From Clostridiales bacterium (lineage in GTDB: Bacteria > Bacillota > Clostridia > Oscillospirales > Oscillospiraceae): a stretch of DNA of 64,000 nucleotides. This document shows, piece after piece, positions 18,466 through 29,232 of this stretch; position 1 is the first letter of the stretch, and every line of letters starts with the position of its first letter. The stretch lies in NCBI GenBank assembly GCA_012838345.1, contig DUPK01000035.1, forward strand, positions 1 to 64,000. The letters are read 5' to 3'. The notes under the pieces were generated by a model. The model did not search any database. It had not been told where the DNA came from and saw nothing but the letters and a program-made list of their open reading frames with translations. Made by a program: the position numbers and the translations under genes.

Positions 18466-21102
18466 CTACTTTGCTTTCTCAGAAACAAAGCTCCTGACTT
18501 TCGCCATGGCATCCTTCAGCAGCGAAATATCCTTACCGCCGCCCATCGCTATATCGGGCTTTCCGCCGCCGCTGCCGCCCATGATGGAAGTGACGAATTT
18601 TATCATGTCCCCCGCCTTTATGCCGCGCGCTATGGCGTTCTTGCCGCAGACGGCGAGCAGAGTTATCTTGTCTCCACCGGTGGCCGCGAGAAGGCCGACC
18701 ACGGCGTCGTCACGGTCCTTTAGCGTATTTGCGACGGTGCGAAGGTCGTCGGCAGTAAAGCCCTCGCGCGAAACGGTGACTATCTTAAGTCCGTCGACAT
18801 CCTTAGAGCCGTGGAGGAAGCGCTCGGCCTCTGTTTGAAGCTGCTGCTCATGGATTTTCTCGTAGTTCTTTTTCGTTTCCCTGAGTTCCTCCATTATCTG
18901 GTGAGCACGTTGCACGAGATCTTTTGGGGTTGTCTTGAGCTCCTCGGCGACAGTAAATATCAGCTTTACGCGCTCGTTCGTATAGTCGAGAACACGCTTG
19001 CCCACCACAGCCTCTATGCGGCGCACGCCCGAGGCAACCGAAAACTCAGCCAGGATACGGAAAGAGCCGATTTTCGCGGTGTTGGCAAGGTGCGTACCGC
19101 CGCAAAGCTCGATGGAGTAATCCCCCATCCTGACCACGCGTACTGTGTCGTCGTACTTCTCCCCGAAAAGTGCGATTGCACCCATGGCCTTCGCCTCTGC
19201 AATGGGCATTTCACGCACGAGAACCTCAAGGTCCATTAAAATCATATCGTTTACTTCGGAGTCGATGGCGGCAATCTCCTCGGGTGTCAGCGCCGAGAAG
19301 TGAGTAAAGTCAAAGCGCACGGTATCGGGCGAAACAAGCGAACCTGCCTGCTCGACATGGTTTCCGAGCACGTTGCGAAGCGCCTTTTGCAGGAGATGGG
19401 TCGCGCTGTGTGCGCGCATAATCGCCCTTCTGCGCTCGGCGTCAACCGAGGCGGTGACGGCCTGGCCGACCTTTATCTCGCCTTCTTTGACGATACCTGT
19501 GTGCAGGAATTTGTCGTCCTTTGAGGGGCGGACGTCTGTGACCTCAAAAAGCAGCCCTTCGGCCTTGAGAACGCCGGTGTCCGCGACCTGCCCGCCCTTT
19601 TCGGCGTAGAACGGGGTCGTATCAAGAACCACTATGGCCTCTTCTCCGGCGAATGCGGCGGAGCGAGGCTCGTTATCAACCACTATTGCAAGCACTGTGC
19701 CCGTATCTTCAAACTTTTCGTAGCCTGTAAAGTTGGTTTTAATGCTCTTGTCAAGCCCGAGGTCAAGGCTCTCCCAGCCGAAATCGCCGAGAGCGGCCGT
19801 CGCGGCTCTGGCTCTCTCCCTCTGCTCCTTCATATGAGCGTTGAAGGCATCGAGGTCAACGGTCATCTTCTGTTCTTCGAGAATTTCTATCGTGAGGTCT
19901 ATGGGGAAGCCGTAAGTGTCGTAGAGCTTAAAGCTGTTCTCGCCGCTCATTACGGTATCGCCATTTGCCCTCATCTCCTCGACCATCTCGCCGAGAATCT
20001 TCATGCCCGCGTCAATGGTCTTGTTGAAGTTCTCTTCCTCAACTTTAATAATCTTTGTGATATACTCGCGCTTTTCCTCAAGCTCGGGATAGGCTTCCTT
20101 GCTCTCGTTAATAACCGTCTGACAAACTTCATATAGGAATGGCTTTGTGACTCCGAGGAGCTTGCCGTGCCTTGCCGCGCGGCGCAGTAGCCTGCGCAGG
20201 ACGTATCCCCTGCCCTCGTTTGAGGGGAGAATGCCGTCGGAAATAAGCATGGTTGTGCTGCGGATATGGTCCGTTATTACGCGCAGCGAAACATCAGCCT
20301 TCTCGCTCTTGCCGTAGGTAACGCCGGTAATCTGGGAAACGTGGTTTGTTATGTTCATAACGGTGTCGACATCAAACAGGGTGTTTACGCCCTGCATGAT
20401 GCAGGCAAGGCGCTCTAGGCCCATGCCGGTGTCTATATTCTTCTGCTTGAGCTCAGTATAGTTGCCGTTGCCGTCGTTATTAAACTGGGTGAAAACGAGG
20501 TTCCAGAATTCAACGTAGCGGTCGCAGTCGCAGCCGACCTTGCAGTCCGGGCTACCGCAGCCGTGCTCAGGCCCCCTGTCAAAATAGATTTCAGAGCAGG
20601 GGCCGCAAGGGCCGGCGCCAATTTCCCAGAAGTTGTCCTCCTTGCCCAGCCTTGCCATGTGGTCAGGGCTGACGCCAACCTCTTTGGTCCATATATCGTA
20701 GGCCTCGTCGTCCTCAAGGTAGACGCTGACATAGAGCTTGTCCTTCGGTATTTTGAGTTCCTCGGTTACAAACTCCCACGCCCAGGTAATGGCCTCTCTC
20801 TTGAAGTAATCGCCGAAGGAGAAGTTTCCGAGCATTTCAAAGAAGGTTCCGTGGCGGCTCGTCTTGCCGACGCGCTCTATGTCGGGCGTGCGTATGCACT
20901 TCTGGCAGGTTGTCATGCGCCTTCTCGGCGGTATGGCCTCGCCGCTGAAGTACGGTTTTAAAGGCGCCATTCCGGAATTTATAAGAAGCAGGCTGTTGTC
21001 GCCCTGCGGCAACAGCGGAAAGCTGGGATGGCGCAGATGCCCCTTGCTTTCAAAAAACGACAGGAATTTTTCTCTGAGCTCATTCAGGCCAAGTTTTTCC
21101 AT
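18466..21102 (-). CDS. alaS: Alanine--tRNA ligase
   Basis: Charges tRNA-Ala and edits mischarged Ser/Gly. An N-terminal class II catalytic core (FFESKGHLRHPSFPLLP, TTCQKCIR), the editing domain with HSATHLLQKAL and CGGTH zinc ligands, and a C-terminal C-Ala domain with GGSGGGKPDIAMGGG are all present. At 878 residues it is full length. GGAGG precedes the ATG. Only 21 bases separate it from the U32 gene, so no T-box leader is present. Confidence 0.97.
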   Translation of the reverse strand: MEKLGLNELREKFLSFFESKGHLRHPSFPLLPQGDNSLLLINSGMAPLKPYFSGEAIPPRRRMTTCQKCIRTPDIERVGKTSRHGTFFEMLGNFSFGDYFKREAITWAWEFVTEELKIPKDKLYVSVYLEDDEAYDIWTKEVGVSPDHMARLGKEDNFWEIGAGPCGPCSEIYFDRGPEHGCGSPDCKVGCDCDRYVEFWNLVFTQFNNDGNGNYTELKQKNIDTGMGLERLACIMQGVNTLFDVDTVMNITNHVSQITGVTYGKSEKADVSLRVITDHIRSTTMLISDGILPSNEGRGYVLRRLLRRAARHGKLLGVTKPFLYEVCQTVINESKEAYPELEEKREYITKIIKVEEENFNKTIDAGMKILGEMVEEMRANGDTVMSGENSFKLYDTYGFPIDLTIEILEEQKMTVDLDAFNAHMKEQRERARAATAALGDFGWESLDLGLDKSIKTNFTGYEKFEDTGTVLAIVVDNEPRSAAFAGEEAIVVLDTTPFYAEKGGQVADTGVLKAEGLLFEVTDVRPSKDDKFLHTGIVKEGEIKVGQAVTASVDAERRRAIMRAHSATHLLQKALRNVLGNHVEQAGSLVSPDTVRFDFTHFSALTPEEIAAIDSEVNDMILMDLEVLVREMPIAEAKAMGAIALFGEKYDDTVRVVRMGDYSIELCGGTHLANTAKIGSFRILAEFSVASGVRRIEAVVGKRVLDYTNERVKLIFTVAEELKTTPKDLVQRAHQIMEELRETKKNYEKIHEQQLQTEAERFLHGSKDVDGLKIVTVSREGFTADDLRTVANTLKDRDDAVVGLLAATGGDKITLLAVCGKNAIARGIKAGDMIKFVTSIMGGSGGGKPDIAMGGGKDISLLKDAMAKVRSFVSEKAK

Positions 21103-21123
21103 TAATAATGCCTCCGGTATAAA

Positions 21124-22332
21124 CTAATTTTCTTTTCTGAGTATTGAATTGGGCGCGGCTGGGCAGGGGAGCTTCGCCCTGTACAGCATCAACGGGTGCG
21201 GTGTGGAGTCTATTGGATTGCCCTCCATATCCTCCATATCGCCCATTGTAAAGCGTACGGGCTCCATATCCGGCGTCAAAAGCTCCATAGTATCGCCCTT
21301 AGACACTTTGTTTCTCTGGCTCAGTACGGCAAATCCGTCCGGCTCGCAGCTTTCAACCAAAGCCGAAAACTCCCAGTCTCTTATGTAACGGGAGTCCCTG
21401 TAATACTGGCCATTGCCGCTGTCGCCGAAGAAAAAGCCGGTATAATAATCACGGTGGCTGACCTTGTAAACCTCGTTTATCCACACGGAAGGTACTTTCC
21501 CGCCGGCCAGAACGGCGTTAAGCGCCTTTTTATACGCGTTTGTAATCACGGCCGTATAATATGAGGACTTCATGCGGCCCTCTATTTTGAATGAGGATAT
21601 ACCCGCCGATAACAGTTCGGGTATGTGCTCGATCATACACAGGTCTTTTGAATTTAAGATATGTGCCCCGCCGTCCTCGAAAATCTCAAAATACTCCCCC
21701 GGGCGCTTTTCCTCCATTAGATAGTACTTCCAGCGACAGGGCTGGGCGCACTCTCCCCTGTTTGCGTCCCTGTGAGCCAGATAGTTTGACAAAAGGCAGC
21801 GCCCGGATATTGAGACGCACATTGAGCCGTGGACAAAGGTCTCTATCTCAAGACTTTTGGGGGTTTTGGCCCTTATTGAGGCAATCGAGTCAAGGGCCAG
21901 CTCCCGGGCCAGAATAACCCGGGAGGCCCCCAAATCGCTTAGCATATTCGCGGTTTCCGAGTTCATAATCCCCGCCTGCGTGCTTATGTGGACAGGCAGC
22001 CTGGGCGCATACCTTTTTGCAAGGGAGAGCACGCCCAAATCCGTAATTATCACCGCGTCGGCGCCAATCTCCTGCAGGTATTCAAGGAACTGCGGAAGCA
22101 GCTTCAGGTCGTCCTCGCCCGGTATTATATTACAGGTGATATAGGCTCTTATGTCCTTTTGATGGCAAAGGGAAACGGCATTTTTAAGTTCTTCATTATT
22201 GAAATTTCCCGCCGCGGCTCTCATGCCGAAGGATTTACCTGCCATATAAACGGCGTCCGCCCCATAGAGAAGAGCCAATTTAAGCTTTTCCATGTCACCC
22301 GCGGGGGATAAAATCTCCGCTCTAGCCGCCAT
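21124..22332 (-). CDS. U32 family peptidase / tRNA or rRNA hydroxylase-like protein
   Basis: The signature ETFVHGSMCVSISGRC followed by the cysteine motif RGECAQPCRWKYYL identifies the U32 family. Members include collagenase-type peptidases and, as shown for Escherichia coli TrhP and RlhA, enzymes needed for RNA hydroxylation, so peptidase activity is not assured. Length 402 residues. The start overlaps the end of mltG by 11 bases. The neighbouring alaS and mltG are commonly adjacent to this gene in Clostridia. Confidence 0.88.
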   Translation of the reverse strand: MAARAEILSPAGDMEKLKLALLYGADAVYMAGKSFGMRAAAGNFNNEELKNAVSLCHQKDIRAYITCNIIPGEDDLKLLPQFLEYLQEIGADAVIITDLGVLSLAKRYAPRLPVHISTQAGIMNSETANMLSDLGASRVILARELALDSIASIRAKTPKSLEIETFVHGSMCVSISGRCLLSNYLAHRDANRGECAQPCRWKYYLMEEKRPGEYFEIFEDGGAHILNSKDLCMIEHIPELLSAGISSFKIEGRMKSSYYTAVITNAYKKALNAVLAGGKVPSVWINEVYKVSHRDYYTGFFFGDSGNGQYYRDSRYIRDWEFSALVESCEPDGFAVLSQRNKVSKGDTMELLTPDMEPVRFTMGDMEDMEGNPIDSTPHPLMLYRAKLPCPAAPNSILRKEN

Positions 22333-23854
22333 AGTATTCCCCGTTTACAAACTCATCGAAGTCATCGGAGTTTGTGAAGAACTCGTGGTATCCGTCCTTG
22401 TGGAGAGCATAGAAGTAGTAGTCTGTGTCCGCCGGATAGAGCGCAGCTTCAATTGAAGCAAGGCCGGGGTTTGCTATCGGCGTGGGCGGCAAGCCCTCGT
22501 ATTTATATGTGTTATAGGGGCTGTCTATTGCGATGTCTTCGTCGCTCAGCTTATCCTTTCGCTCAGGCAGTACATACTGAATCGTTGCGTCTATCTGCAG
22601 ATAAGGATAGGCACTGCTGTTAAGGCGGTTGTATATTACAGAGGAAATGTAGGGCGATTCATCGTCTCCGGAGGTCTCTTTCTCAATCAGAGAAGCGATA
22701 ATGATTATCTGGTCCATAGTGTAGCCGAGCTCCTGCGCCCTCTCGTACATTTCCTCGGTAACCTTTGCCCTGAAGTTGTTCAAGAATCTTATTATTACAT
22801 CCTCGGGCTCGTCGTCAAGATAGAACTCATAGGTGTCCGGGAAAAGGTATCCTTCAAGCCGGCTCTCGTTTCCGAGAGTTGAGGGGTCAAGGAAATCGTA
22901 CTCAAAATCATAATTTGCAGCGACTTCCAGAAGGGCGGAAGCCTTGCAGACACCGTACTTTTCCAGCGTTTCAAATATCTCGTACATCGTCTGGCCTTCG
23001 GGGAGCGTTACCTCAACAATATCGTCGGGGCCGGCCGAAGCGCCGAAGTGCATTTTCGAGATTATCGCGCGGTAATCGAGGTCCGTATTGAGCTCATAAC
23101 TGCCGGGGTCAATCTTTTCCTTTGCGTTGGCTATTGTCGAAAAGAGCTTGAACAGCCACTTATATTCGATTATGCCCGCCTCTTTCAGCTCGCTGGCAAC
23201 ATCCCCTATCGTAAAATCTTCCGGGATGTTGACTATTGCGGTATGCGGCTCCTTGTTAAGAGCAAACACGTCATTTGCGAATATCCAGCCGGATACCGCA
23301 AGAATGCCGCTTATTATTATAACAAATAGAAAGTAGCTTAAGCCGCTCAAATGAAACAGCCTGTAAACCAAGCCTCTGCGCGGAGGTTTTCCACCCGAGC
23401 TTCGTTTTCCCCCTCTGCCGGACGTATTCCCTCTCCTGTTATAATCGTACCCCGCCCTTTGGGAGGTAGCGGCGGATTTAATGTCTATTTTCTTCGTAAA
23501 TTCGTCATCCCTCTCGTATCCTCTGCTCCTTGAGCCGTACTGTGATTTACTAGTCCGCGTTCTGTCAGAGAGGGCTGAACTAGAAGAGCTTTTTGCCGCC
23601 CGTGATTCGTAACGGCGTCCAGCCCCATTTTTATAACTCATACTCATTTCTTCACCGAATTCGTAAGAATCTGCTCTGCAATCGCTTAGATATTCATTCC
23701 AAAACTTAAGGTCGTCATCCTCAATGCGGGTGTTCCCGGAAGATAAAGAGCCTATAGCAGAATCAAGGTCTTCCTCGAGCTTGTACTTGTCAAGGAAAGA
23801 GCCAAGAAAGTCGAGGTCTAAGGTGTCCTCAAAATTTTCCCTGTAGTCAGACAT
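22322..23854 (-). CDS. mltG: Endolytic murein transglycosylase MltG
   Basis: Cleaves nascent glycan strands and so helps set their length. A long, charged, low-complexity cytoplasmic N-terminus (Ser/Arg/Gly-rich, to about residue 165) precedes one membrane helix (YFLFVIIISGILAVSGWIF), a LysM-like segment and the YceG catalytic domain with Glu in IIASLIEKETSGDD and YNTYKYEGLPPTPIANPG. The ATG at 23854 follows GGGAGG. The long disordered N-terminus is more extended than in the E. coli protein but usual in Clostridia. Confidence 0.92.
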   Translation of the reverse strand: MSDYRENFEDTLDLDFLGSFLDKYKLEEDLDSAIGSLSSGNTRIEDDDLKFWNEYLSDCRADSYEFGEEMSMSYKNGAGRRYESRAAKSSSSSALSDRTRTSKSQYGSRSRGYERDDEFTKKIDIKSAATSQRAGYDYNRRGNTSGRGGKRSSGGKPPRRGLVYRLFHLSGLSYFLFVIIISGILAVSGWIFANDVFALNKEPHTAIVNIPEDFTIGDVASELKEAGIIEYKWLFKLFSTIANAKEKIDPGSYELNTDLDYRAIISKMHFGASAGPDDIVEVTLPEGQTMYEIFETLEKYGVCKASALLEVAANYDFEYDFLDPSTLGNESRLEGYLFPDTYEFYLDDEPEDVIIRFLNNFRAKVTEEMYERAQELGYTMDQIIIIASLIEKETSGDDESPYISSVIYNRLNSSAYPYLQIDATIQYVLPERKDKLSDEDIAIDSPYNTYKYEGLPPTPIANPGLASIEAALYPADTDYYFYALHKDGYHEFFTNSDDFDEFVNGEYYGG

Positions 23855-24012
23855 CTGTTTTATCCTCCCGGGTAACCGTATAATCAGATACTGCATAGAA
23901 TATCACAGACGGCGCGAAACGCTCCGTAACTTTGCAAGTGAAAAGCCCCCGCATAAATGCCGCACTACAGTGGGAGGGCGAATAATAATTTGTGCGGAGA
24001 AAGGAATAAACT

Positions 24013-24135
24013 ATGTTTTTCGGAAATGGCTTTGGCGGAAATAGTTGTATCTGGATACTACTTATTATCCTTATCCTGTGCTGCTGTTGCGGAGACCGCG
24101 ATTTAGGCCCTAACTCCTGCGGCTGCGGCTGCTAG
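24013..24135 (+). CDS. Cysteine-rich 40-residue membrane peptide
   Basis: ATG at 24013 follows AAAGGA seven bases upstream. The product has a Gly/Asn-rich head (MFFGNGFGGNSC), one hydrophobic helix (IWILLIILIL), CCCC, and a tail ending CGCGC: eight or more cysteines in 40 residues. An 11-pair hairpin with a T tract lies just downstream (24150-24187). The layout recalls YjcZ-type sporulation peptides and short Cys-rich clostridial membrane peptides, but I cannot name a family. It lies between divergent mltG and convergent 5-formyl-THF cyclo-ligase genes. Confidence 0.68.
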   Translation: MFFGNGFGGNSCIWILLIILILCCCCGDRDLGPNSCGCGC

Positions 24136-24149
24136 TTGAAAAACGAGTT

Positions 24150-24187
24150 TTGCGGGGCTCCTATCTGAGCCTCGCAATTTCGTTTTC
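24150..24187 (+). terminator. Terminator of the cysteine-rich peptide gene
   Basis: TTGCGGGGCTC (24150-24160) pairs with GAGCCTCGCAA (24167-24177) through one G-U, followed by TTTCGTTTTC. The stop codon of the convergent cyclo-ligase gene lies in the loop, so the element may serve both directions. Confidence 0.7.
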
Positions 24188-24736
24188 AGTGACAACACAG
24201 CGTACCGGAACGTCATGGTCCTCTCTGGGAAGCCTCTCCACAAAGAATTTTGCGCGGGTAATGCCCACCGCAAAGTATCTGGCGTCCTTAAGGAACCTGT
24301 CGTAATATCCCCCGCCCTGTCCGACCCTAAAGCCTTCCCTGTCAAAGCTGAGGGCGGGAATGATTGCAAAATCTATTTTTTCAGGGGACAAAAGCTCCGC
24401 ATCGACGGCCGGGGCAGGTATTTCGAATGCACCGGCTCCTATGTCTTCAAAGCTTCTAATAATCGCAGCGTCCATAATTCCGTTTCCCCTGATTAAGGGG
24501 AGCGTAACTATCTTGCCCATTTGTAGGGCAAGCTCTATTATTCTGTGGGTGTCCGGTTCGTTTTGTATGCTGTAATATGTGAAAATCGCGCGGGCGGACT
24601 TAAACTCCGGCAGCTTGGAGAGGTTCTCAAAAATGCCCCTGTCGCTTTCTGCTATATACTCCGGATTTAGCTCGGCATGGGCAGCCCTGTACTCCTTGCG
24701 CAGCCTTCTTTTTTCTCTGCGTATATCGTCATGCAT
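24161..24736 (-). CDS. 5-formyltetrahydrofolate cyclo-ligase
   Basis: Uses ATP to convert 5-formyl-THF to 5,10-methenyl-THF. The signature GQGGGYYDRFL near residue 140 and the N-terminal basic RREKRRLRKEYR are typical, and 191 residues is the normal length. The ATG overlaps the DJ-1 gene by eight bases (ATGCATGA), so it is the last gene of the guaB-headed operon. Confidence 0.93.
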   Translation of the reverse strand: MHDDIRREKRRLRKEYRAAHAELNPEYIAESDRGIFENLSKLPEFKSARAIFTYYSIQNEPDTHRIIELALQMGKIVTLPLIRGNGIMDAAIIRSFEDIGAGAFEIPAPAVDAELLSPEKIDFAIIPALSFDREGFRVGQGGGYYDRFLKDARYFAVGITRAKFFVERLPREDHDVPVRCVVTENEIARLR

Positions 24737-25271
24737 GGCAAATATCCTCTCTTATTCTCTCAGCTGTCTCCGAGCCTTTAAGAACTCTGAGAAGCTCGAG
24801 CGCAAAATCCAGGGACGCGCCGGGGGCACGGCCCGTAACGATTTTTCCATCAGTAACAAAGGCGCGCGAGGAGTCGGCTTTTGCGCCGCTTATTTGGCTT
24901 TCAAGCCCGGGGTAGCAGGTGACGTCCTTGCCCTCCAGCAGTGAGAGCTTTGCCAGAACGCGTGGCCCTGCGCATATCGCGGCGAGCACGGCGCCAGCCT
25001 TATGCGCGGCTTTTATTACCTCGGAACACTTCGCGCTGGACTCGATGCTCTCCACGCCGCCCATGCCGCCGGGGATTACAATCATTTTGGCTTTTTGAGG
25101 GTCAATATCGTCAACGGTAATGTCGGTAAAAACTTCTATTCCGTGTCCGCCTCTGATACGGCGGTTTCCAACTCCGGCGAGCTTTACCTCAACACCGCCG
25201 CGGCGCAGTATATCACAGGCGGAAAGGGCCTCGATTTCCTCAAAGCCTGTTCCGATAAGAATGTAGACCAT
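24729..25271 (-). CDS. DJ-1/PfpI family protein
   Basis: A 180-residue class I glutamine amidotransferase-like protein. The nucleophile elbow AAICAGPRVL contains the reactive Cys, with Glu15 of the DJ-1 triad in GFEEIEAL. Family members act as glyoxalase III or deglycase-type enzymes or as redox sensors; which applies here is not readable. The start codon overlaps the tmk stop (TAATG). Confidence 0.88.
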   Translation of the reverse strand: MVYILIGTGFEEIEALSACDILRRGGVEVKLAGVGNRRIRGGHGIEVFTDITVDDIDPQKAKMIVIPGGMGGVESIESSAKCSEVIKAAHKAGAVLAAICAGPRVLAKLSLLEGKDVTCYPGLESQISGAKADSSRAFVTDGKIVTGRAPGASLDFALELLRVLKGSETAERIREDICHA

Positions 25272-25933
25272 TACAATACCTCCTTAAGAAAATTGTAGAT
25301 TTCCTCATGTATGTCCTCAACGGTCCGCATTCGGCCGTTCTTTATGCAGTCTATCCTGGTCCATTTGTAATACTCGGCCGCAGCGCGCGCGCATTCGTGG
25401 CATTTCCTGAGATATTCGATGTCCGTTTCGTGGATGTCTCCCTTGGTGTTGGTGGCGCCTTCCCTTTTTCTGAGCTGCTCAACCGCGGTATCCACCGGCA
25501 CATCCATGTAAATCACGGCATCCGGCTTTGGCAGGCCGAGAAGCGTGTATTCAAAGTGCTCGAGCCAGGCGAAGAACTCCTCGCGCTCGCCGGCAGGGAG
25601 CTTTGAAGCCTGGTGCACGGCGTTGGATGTTGTGTACCTGTCAGAAAGAACAATTCCGCCGCCCTGATAATAATCTTTCCATACCTTTTTATATGATGCA
25701 AAGCGGTCGACGGCAAAAAATGTCGATGCCGCATAGGCGTTTACATCCTCGGGTCTGCTGCCGAACTCACCTGCAAGGTACATTCGAAGCGGCGCTGATG
25801 AAGGCTCGCTGTACTGAGGGAACACCAGCCTGAGAAAAGCCCTGCCCTCGGCTTCAAGACGCCTGCAGAGCATTTTGAACTGGGTGGATTTGCCTGAGCC
25901 GTCTATCCCTTCAAATACTATGAGCCTTCCCAT
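25271..25933 (-). CDS. tmk: Thymidylate kinase
   Basis: Phosphorylates dTMP to dTDP. The P-loop EGIDGSGKST, the DR motif in LSDRYTTSNAVHQ and a lid region are present. It is related to the longer clostridial type (about 220 residues). Two consecutive ATG codons follow GGAGG; the second, at 25933, has the better spacing. It shares an operon with wecG/tagA-like and DJ-1 genes. Confidence 0.92.
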   Translation of the reverse strand: MGRLIVFEGIDGSGKSTQFKMLCRRLEAEGRAFLRLVFPQYSEPSSAPLRMYLAGEFGSRPEDVNAYAASTFFAVDRFASYKKVWKDYYQGGGIVLSDRYTTSNAVHQASKLPAGEREEFFAWLEHFEYTLLGLPKPDAVIYMDVPVDTAVEQLRKREGATNTKGDIHETDIEYLRKCHECARAAAEYYKWTRIDCIKNGRMRTVEDIHEEIYNFLKEVL

Positions 25934-25949
25934 CATGTACCTCCAAAAC

Positions 25950-26660
25950 CTAATCGTCTCTTATCCTCTGCCCTATGACCGCAAAAAGAAAGAGAGGGAG
26001 CTTCAGCATGCGCTTAAATCTGCTCGGCTGCTTAATGAGCCTGTAGAGCCACTCAAAACCGGCCCTGCGCCAGGCTTCAGGCGCTCTTTCCGCTACTCCC
26101 GCGTAAACGTCGAGCACTCCGCCGAGGCCCGCCATGAGCCCCGCGGAAACCTTGCCCGCGTGCTCGTGCATCCAAATCTCCTGCTTCGGCGCACCCAGGC
26201 ACACCAGCAGAAAATCGGGTTTTGCCTCGTTTATTGCGGCGATTACGGGCACATCGTCCGTAGAATAGCCGTGGGCTGTACCGCAGATGTCAAGTCCCGT
26301 GTACTTCTCTTTCAGCTTTTCAGCGGCAAGCTCGGCGACACCCGGTTTTGCGCCGAAAAGAAAAATTTTTTTGTTCTCGGAGGCAAGCTTCTCGATAAAT
26401 GCCGAGGCAAAATCTATGCCCGGAACACGCGATTTTAAGGGTCTTGAAAGCATTCTCGCCCCATAGATTATGCCTATTCCGTCCGGCAAAACCATCGAAG
26501 CGTCATGGAGCGCCTGCCTCAACTTACCGTCTTTGCGCGCCATCCATACGATTTCGGGGTTTGGGGTCACCACATACCCGCCCCTTAAACGCGACGCCTT
26601 TTCAACTGCCTCCTTAAGCGTGAGATTGTCAAATCCGACGCCCAGAACGTCGATACGCAT
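25950..26660 (-). CDS. WecG/TagA/CpsF family glycosyltransferase
   Basis: Transfers N-acetylmannosamine or N-acetylmannosaminuronic acid onto lipid-linked GlcNAc in teichoic-acid or enterobacterial-antigen type pathways. The family block PDFLLVCLGAPKQEIWM and the early VTPNPEIVW are present. Length 236 residues is typical. There are no other teichoic-acid genes here, so the polymer it helps make is unknown. It sits 13-14 bases from its neighbours tmk and guaB. Confidence 0.9.
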   Translation of the reverse strand: MRIDVLGVGFDNLTLKEAVEKASRLRGGYVVTPNPEIVWMARKDGKLRQALHDASMVLPDGIGIIYGARMLSRPLKSRVPGIDFASAFIEKLASENKKIFLFGAKPGVAELAAEKLKEKYTGLDICGTAHGYSTDDVPVIAAINEAKPDFLLVCLGAPKQEIWMHEHAGKVSAGLMAGLGGVLDVYAGVAERAPEAWRRAGFEWLYRLIKQPSRFKRMLKLPLFLFAVIGQRIRDD

Positions 26661-26674
26661 AATTCACCGCCTGT

Positions 26675-28183
<1,509 letters not shown>

Positions 28184-28211
28184 TTATTTTTGATTAATGA
28201 ATATTTAGAGT

Positions 28212-28240
28212 AGTGTACTACTATTGAGACTTATTGTCAA
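28212..28240 (-). promoter_or_regulatory. Promoter of the guaB operon
   Basis: TTGACA-N17-TACACT on the minus strand, about 60 bases before guaB. The -10 lies inside an inverted repeat AGTAGT-GT-ACTACT, which could be a repressor site. Confidence 0.7.
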
Positions 28241-28261
28241 CGTATTGCCTTTTGAACATAG

Positions 28262-29095
28262 CTAGTTTTGCCCCGAGCGCGCGTAATAAAACATGTATTG
28301 CTGGGCAACTCCCGCGTACTGACCGAAAACGGAAGGAGAAAAATCTTTGGGGTAATTCCCCCTTAGAGCCCGCTTTATCCAGACGTCCTTTGGAAAAGCG
28401 TCAAGCATCTGAAGCCCGAATAGGACTATGCAGTTTGCAACCTTGTCACCCACCCCGCTGATTGTCTTGAGCGTATTAAGCGCCGTTTCATATCCCGCAG
28501 CTGTGAGTTTGTCGAGGTCAAGCCTTCCCTCGGCGACTGCGCGGGCCGCATCTATTATGTAGGGTGCCCTGTATCCGCAGCGTACGGGGGCAAGGTCCTC
28601 GGGAGAAAGCGGGGCCAGTTTCTCCGCAGCGGGAAAGGTAAAGAGCGTTTTGCCCTCAAACTCTACGGGCTCTCCATGGAGCTGGCATAGGGCTTCGATA
28701 ATCTTTCTTATCCGCGGGATATTGTTGCACTGCGAAATTATAAAGGAGCAAAGCGCCTCCCACCTGTCCTGCCTGAGAATCCTTATTCCCTTGCCGAACT
28801 CGGCGGCTTTTTTCATATAGTCGTCTATGGAAAACATGCGGCGTATCTCCGCGTAATCCCTGTCAAGGTCGAAATAGTCTCTCCAGACCGCTTCAAAGGT
28901 CTCCTTATCGCTGGTTATGAACACCTTCTCCCCTTCCCGCCATACCCTCGCGGCGTGTTTTCTGAAAAGGCCGGTATAAACACCGCTCTCGTCCGGTATC
29001 CAGCGAAAGCACTGTCCGCACTCAAAAATTTTGACGGGGTCAAAGTCCTCTAGTTCCGTTATCTCCGTTAAGTTGTCAGTGAAACTAAGCTTCAT
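28262..29095 (-). CDS. 8-oxoguanine DNA glycosylase (OGG1-like)
   Basis: Base-excision repair enzyme with an N-terminal OGG_N domain and a helix-hairpin-helix-GPD fold. The hairpin ISGVGDKVANCI has the catalytic Lys (in GDKV) and the later Asp in FPKDVWIKRAL. Clostridium acetobutylicum has a characterised Ogg of this type. Length 277 residues. CTGGAGG precedes the ATG. It is transcribed towards guaB but lies upstream of the guaB promoter. Confidence 0.9.
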   Translation of the reverse strand: MKLSFTDNLTEITELEDFDPVKIFECGQCFRWIPDESGVYTGLFRKHAARVWREGEKVFITSDKETFEAVWRDYFDLDRDYAEIRRMFSIDDYMKKAAEFGKGIRILRQDRWEALCSFIISQCNNIPRIRKIIEALCQLHGEPVEFEGKTLFTFPAAEKLAPLSPEDLAPVRCGYRAPYIIDAARAVAEGRLDLDKLTAAGYETALNTLKTISGVGDKVANCIVLFGLQMLDAFPKDVWIKRALRGNYPKDFSPSVFGQYAGVAQQYMFYYARSGQN

Positions 29096-29232
29096 AAAGC
29101 CTCCAGGGGGTGGTGTTCTCTATATAATTATAGCGCAAAAATCGAGCATAAAAAATATCATTTTGTAAATAACAGCATAATACTTATAAAAATGTTAAAA
29201 ATAGAGCCGAAAAAATATCTGGAGTGATTATT

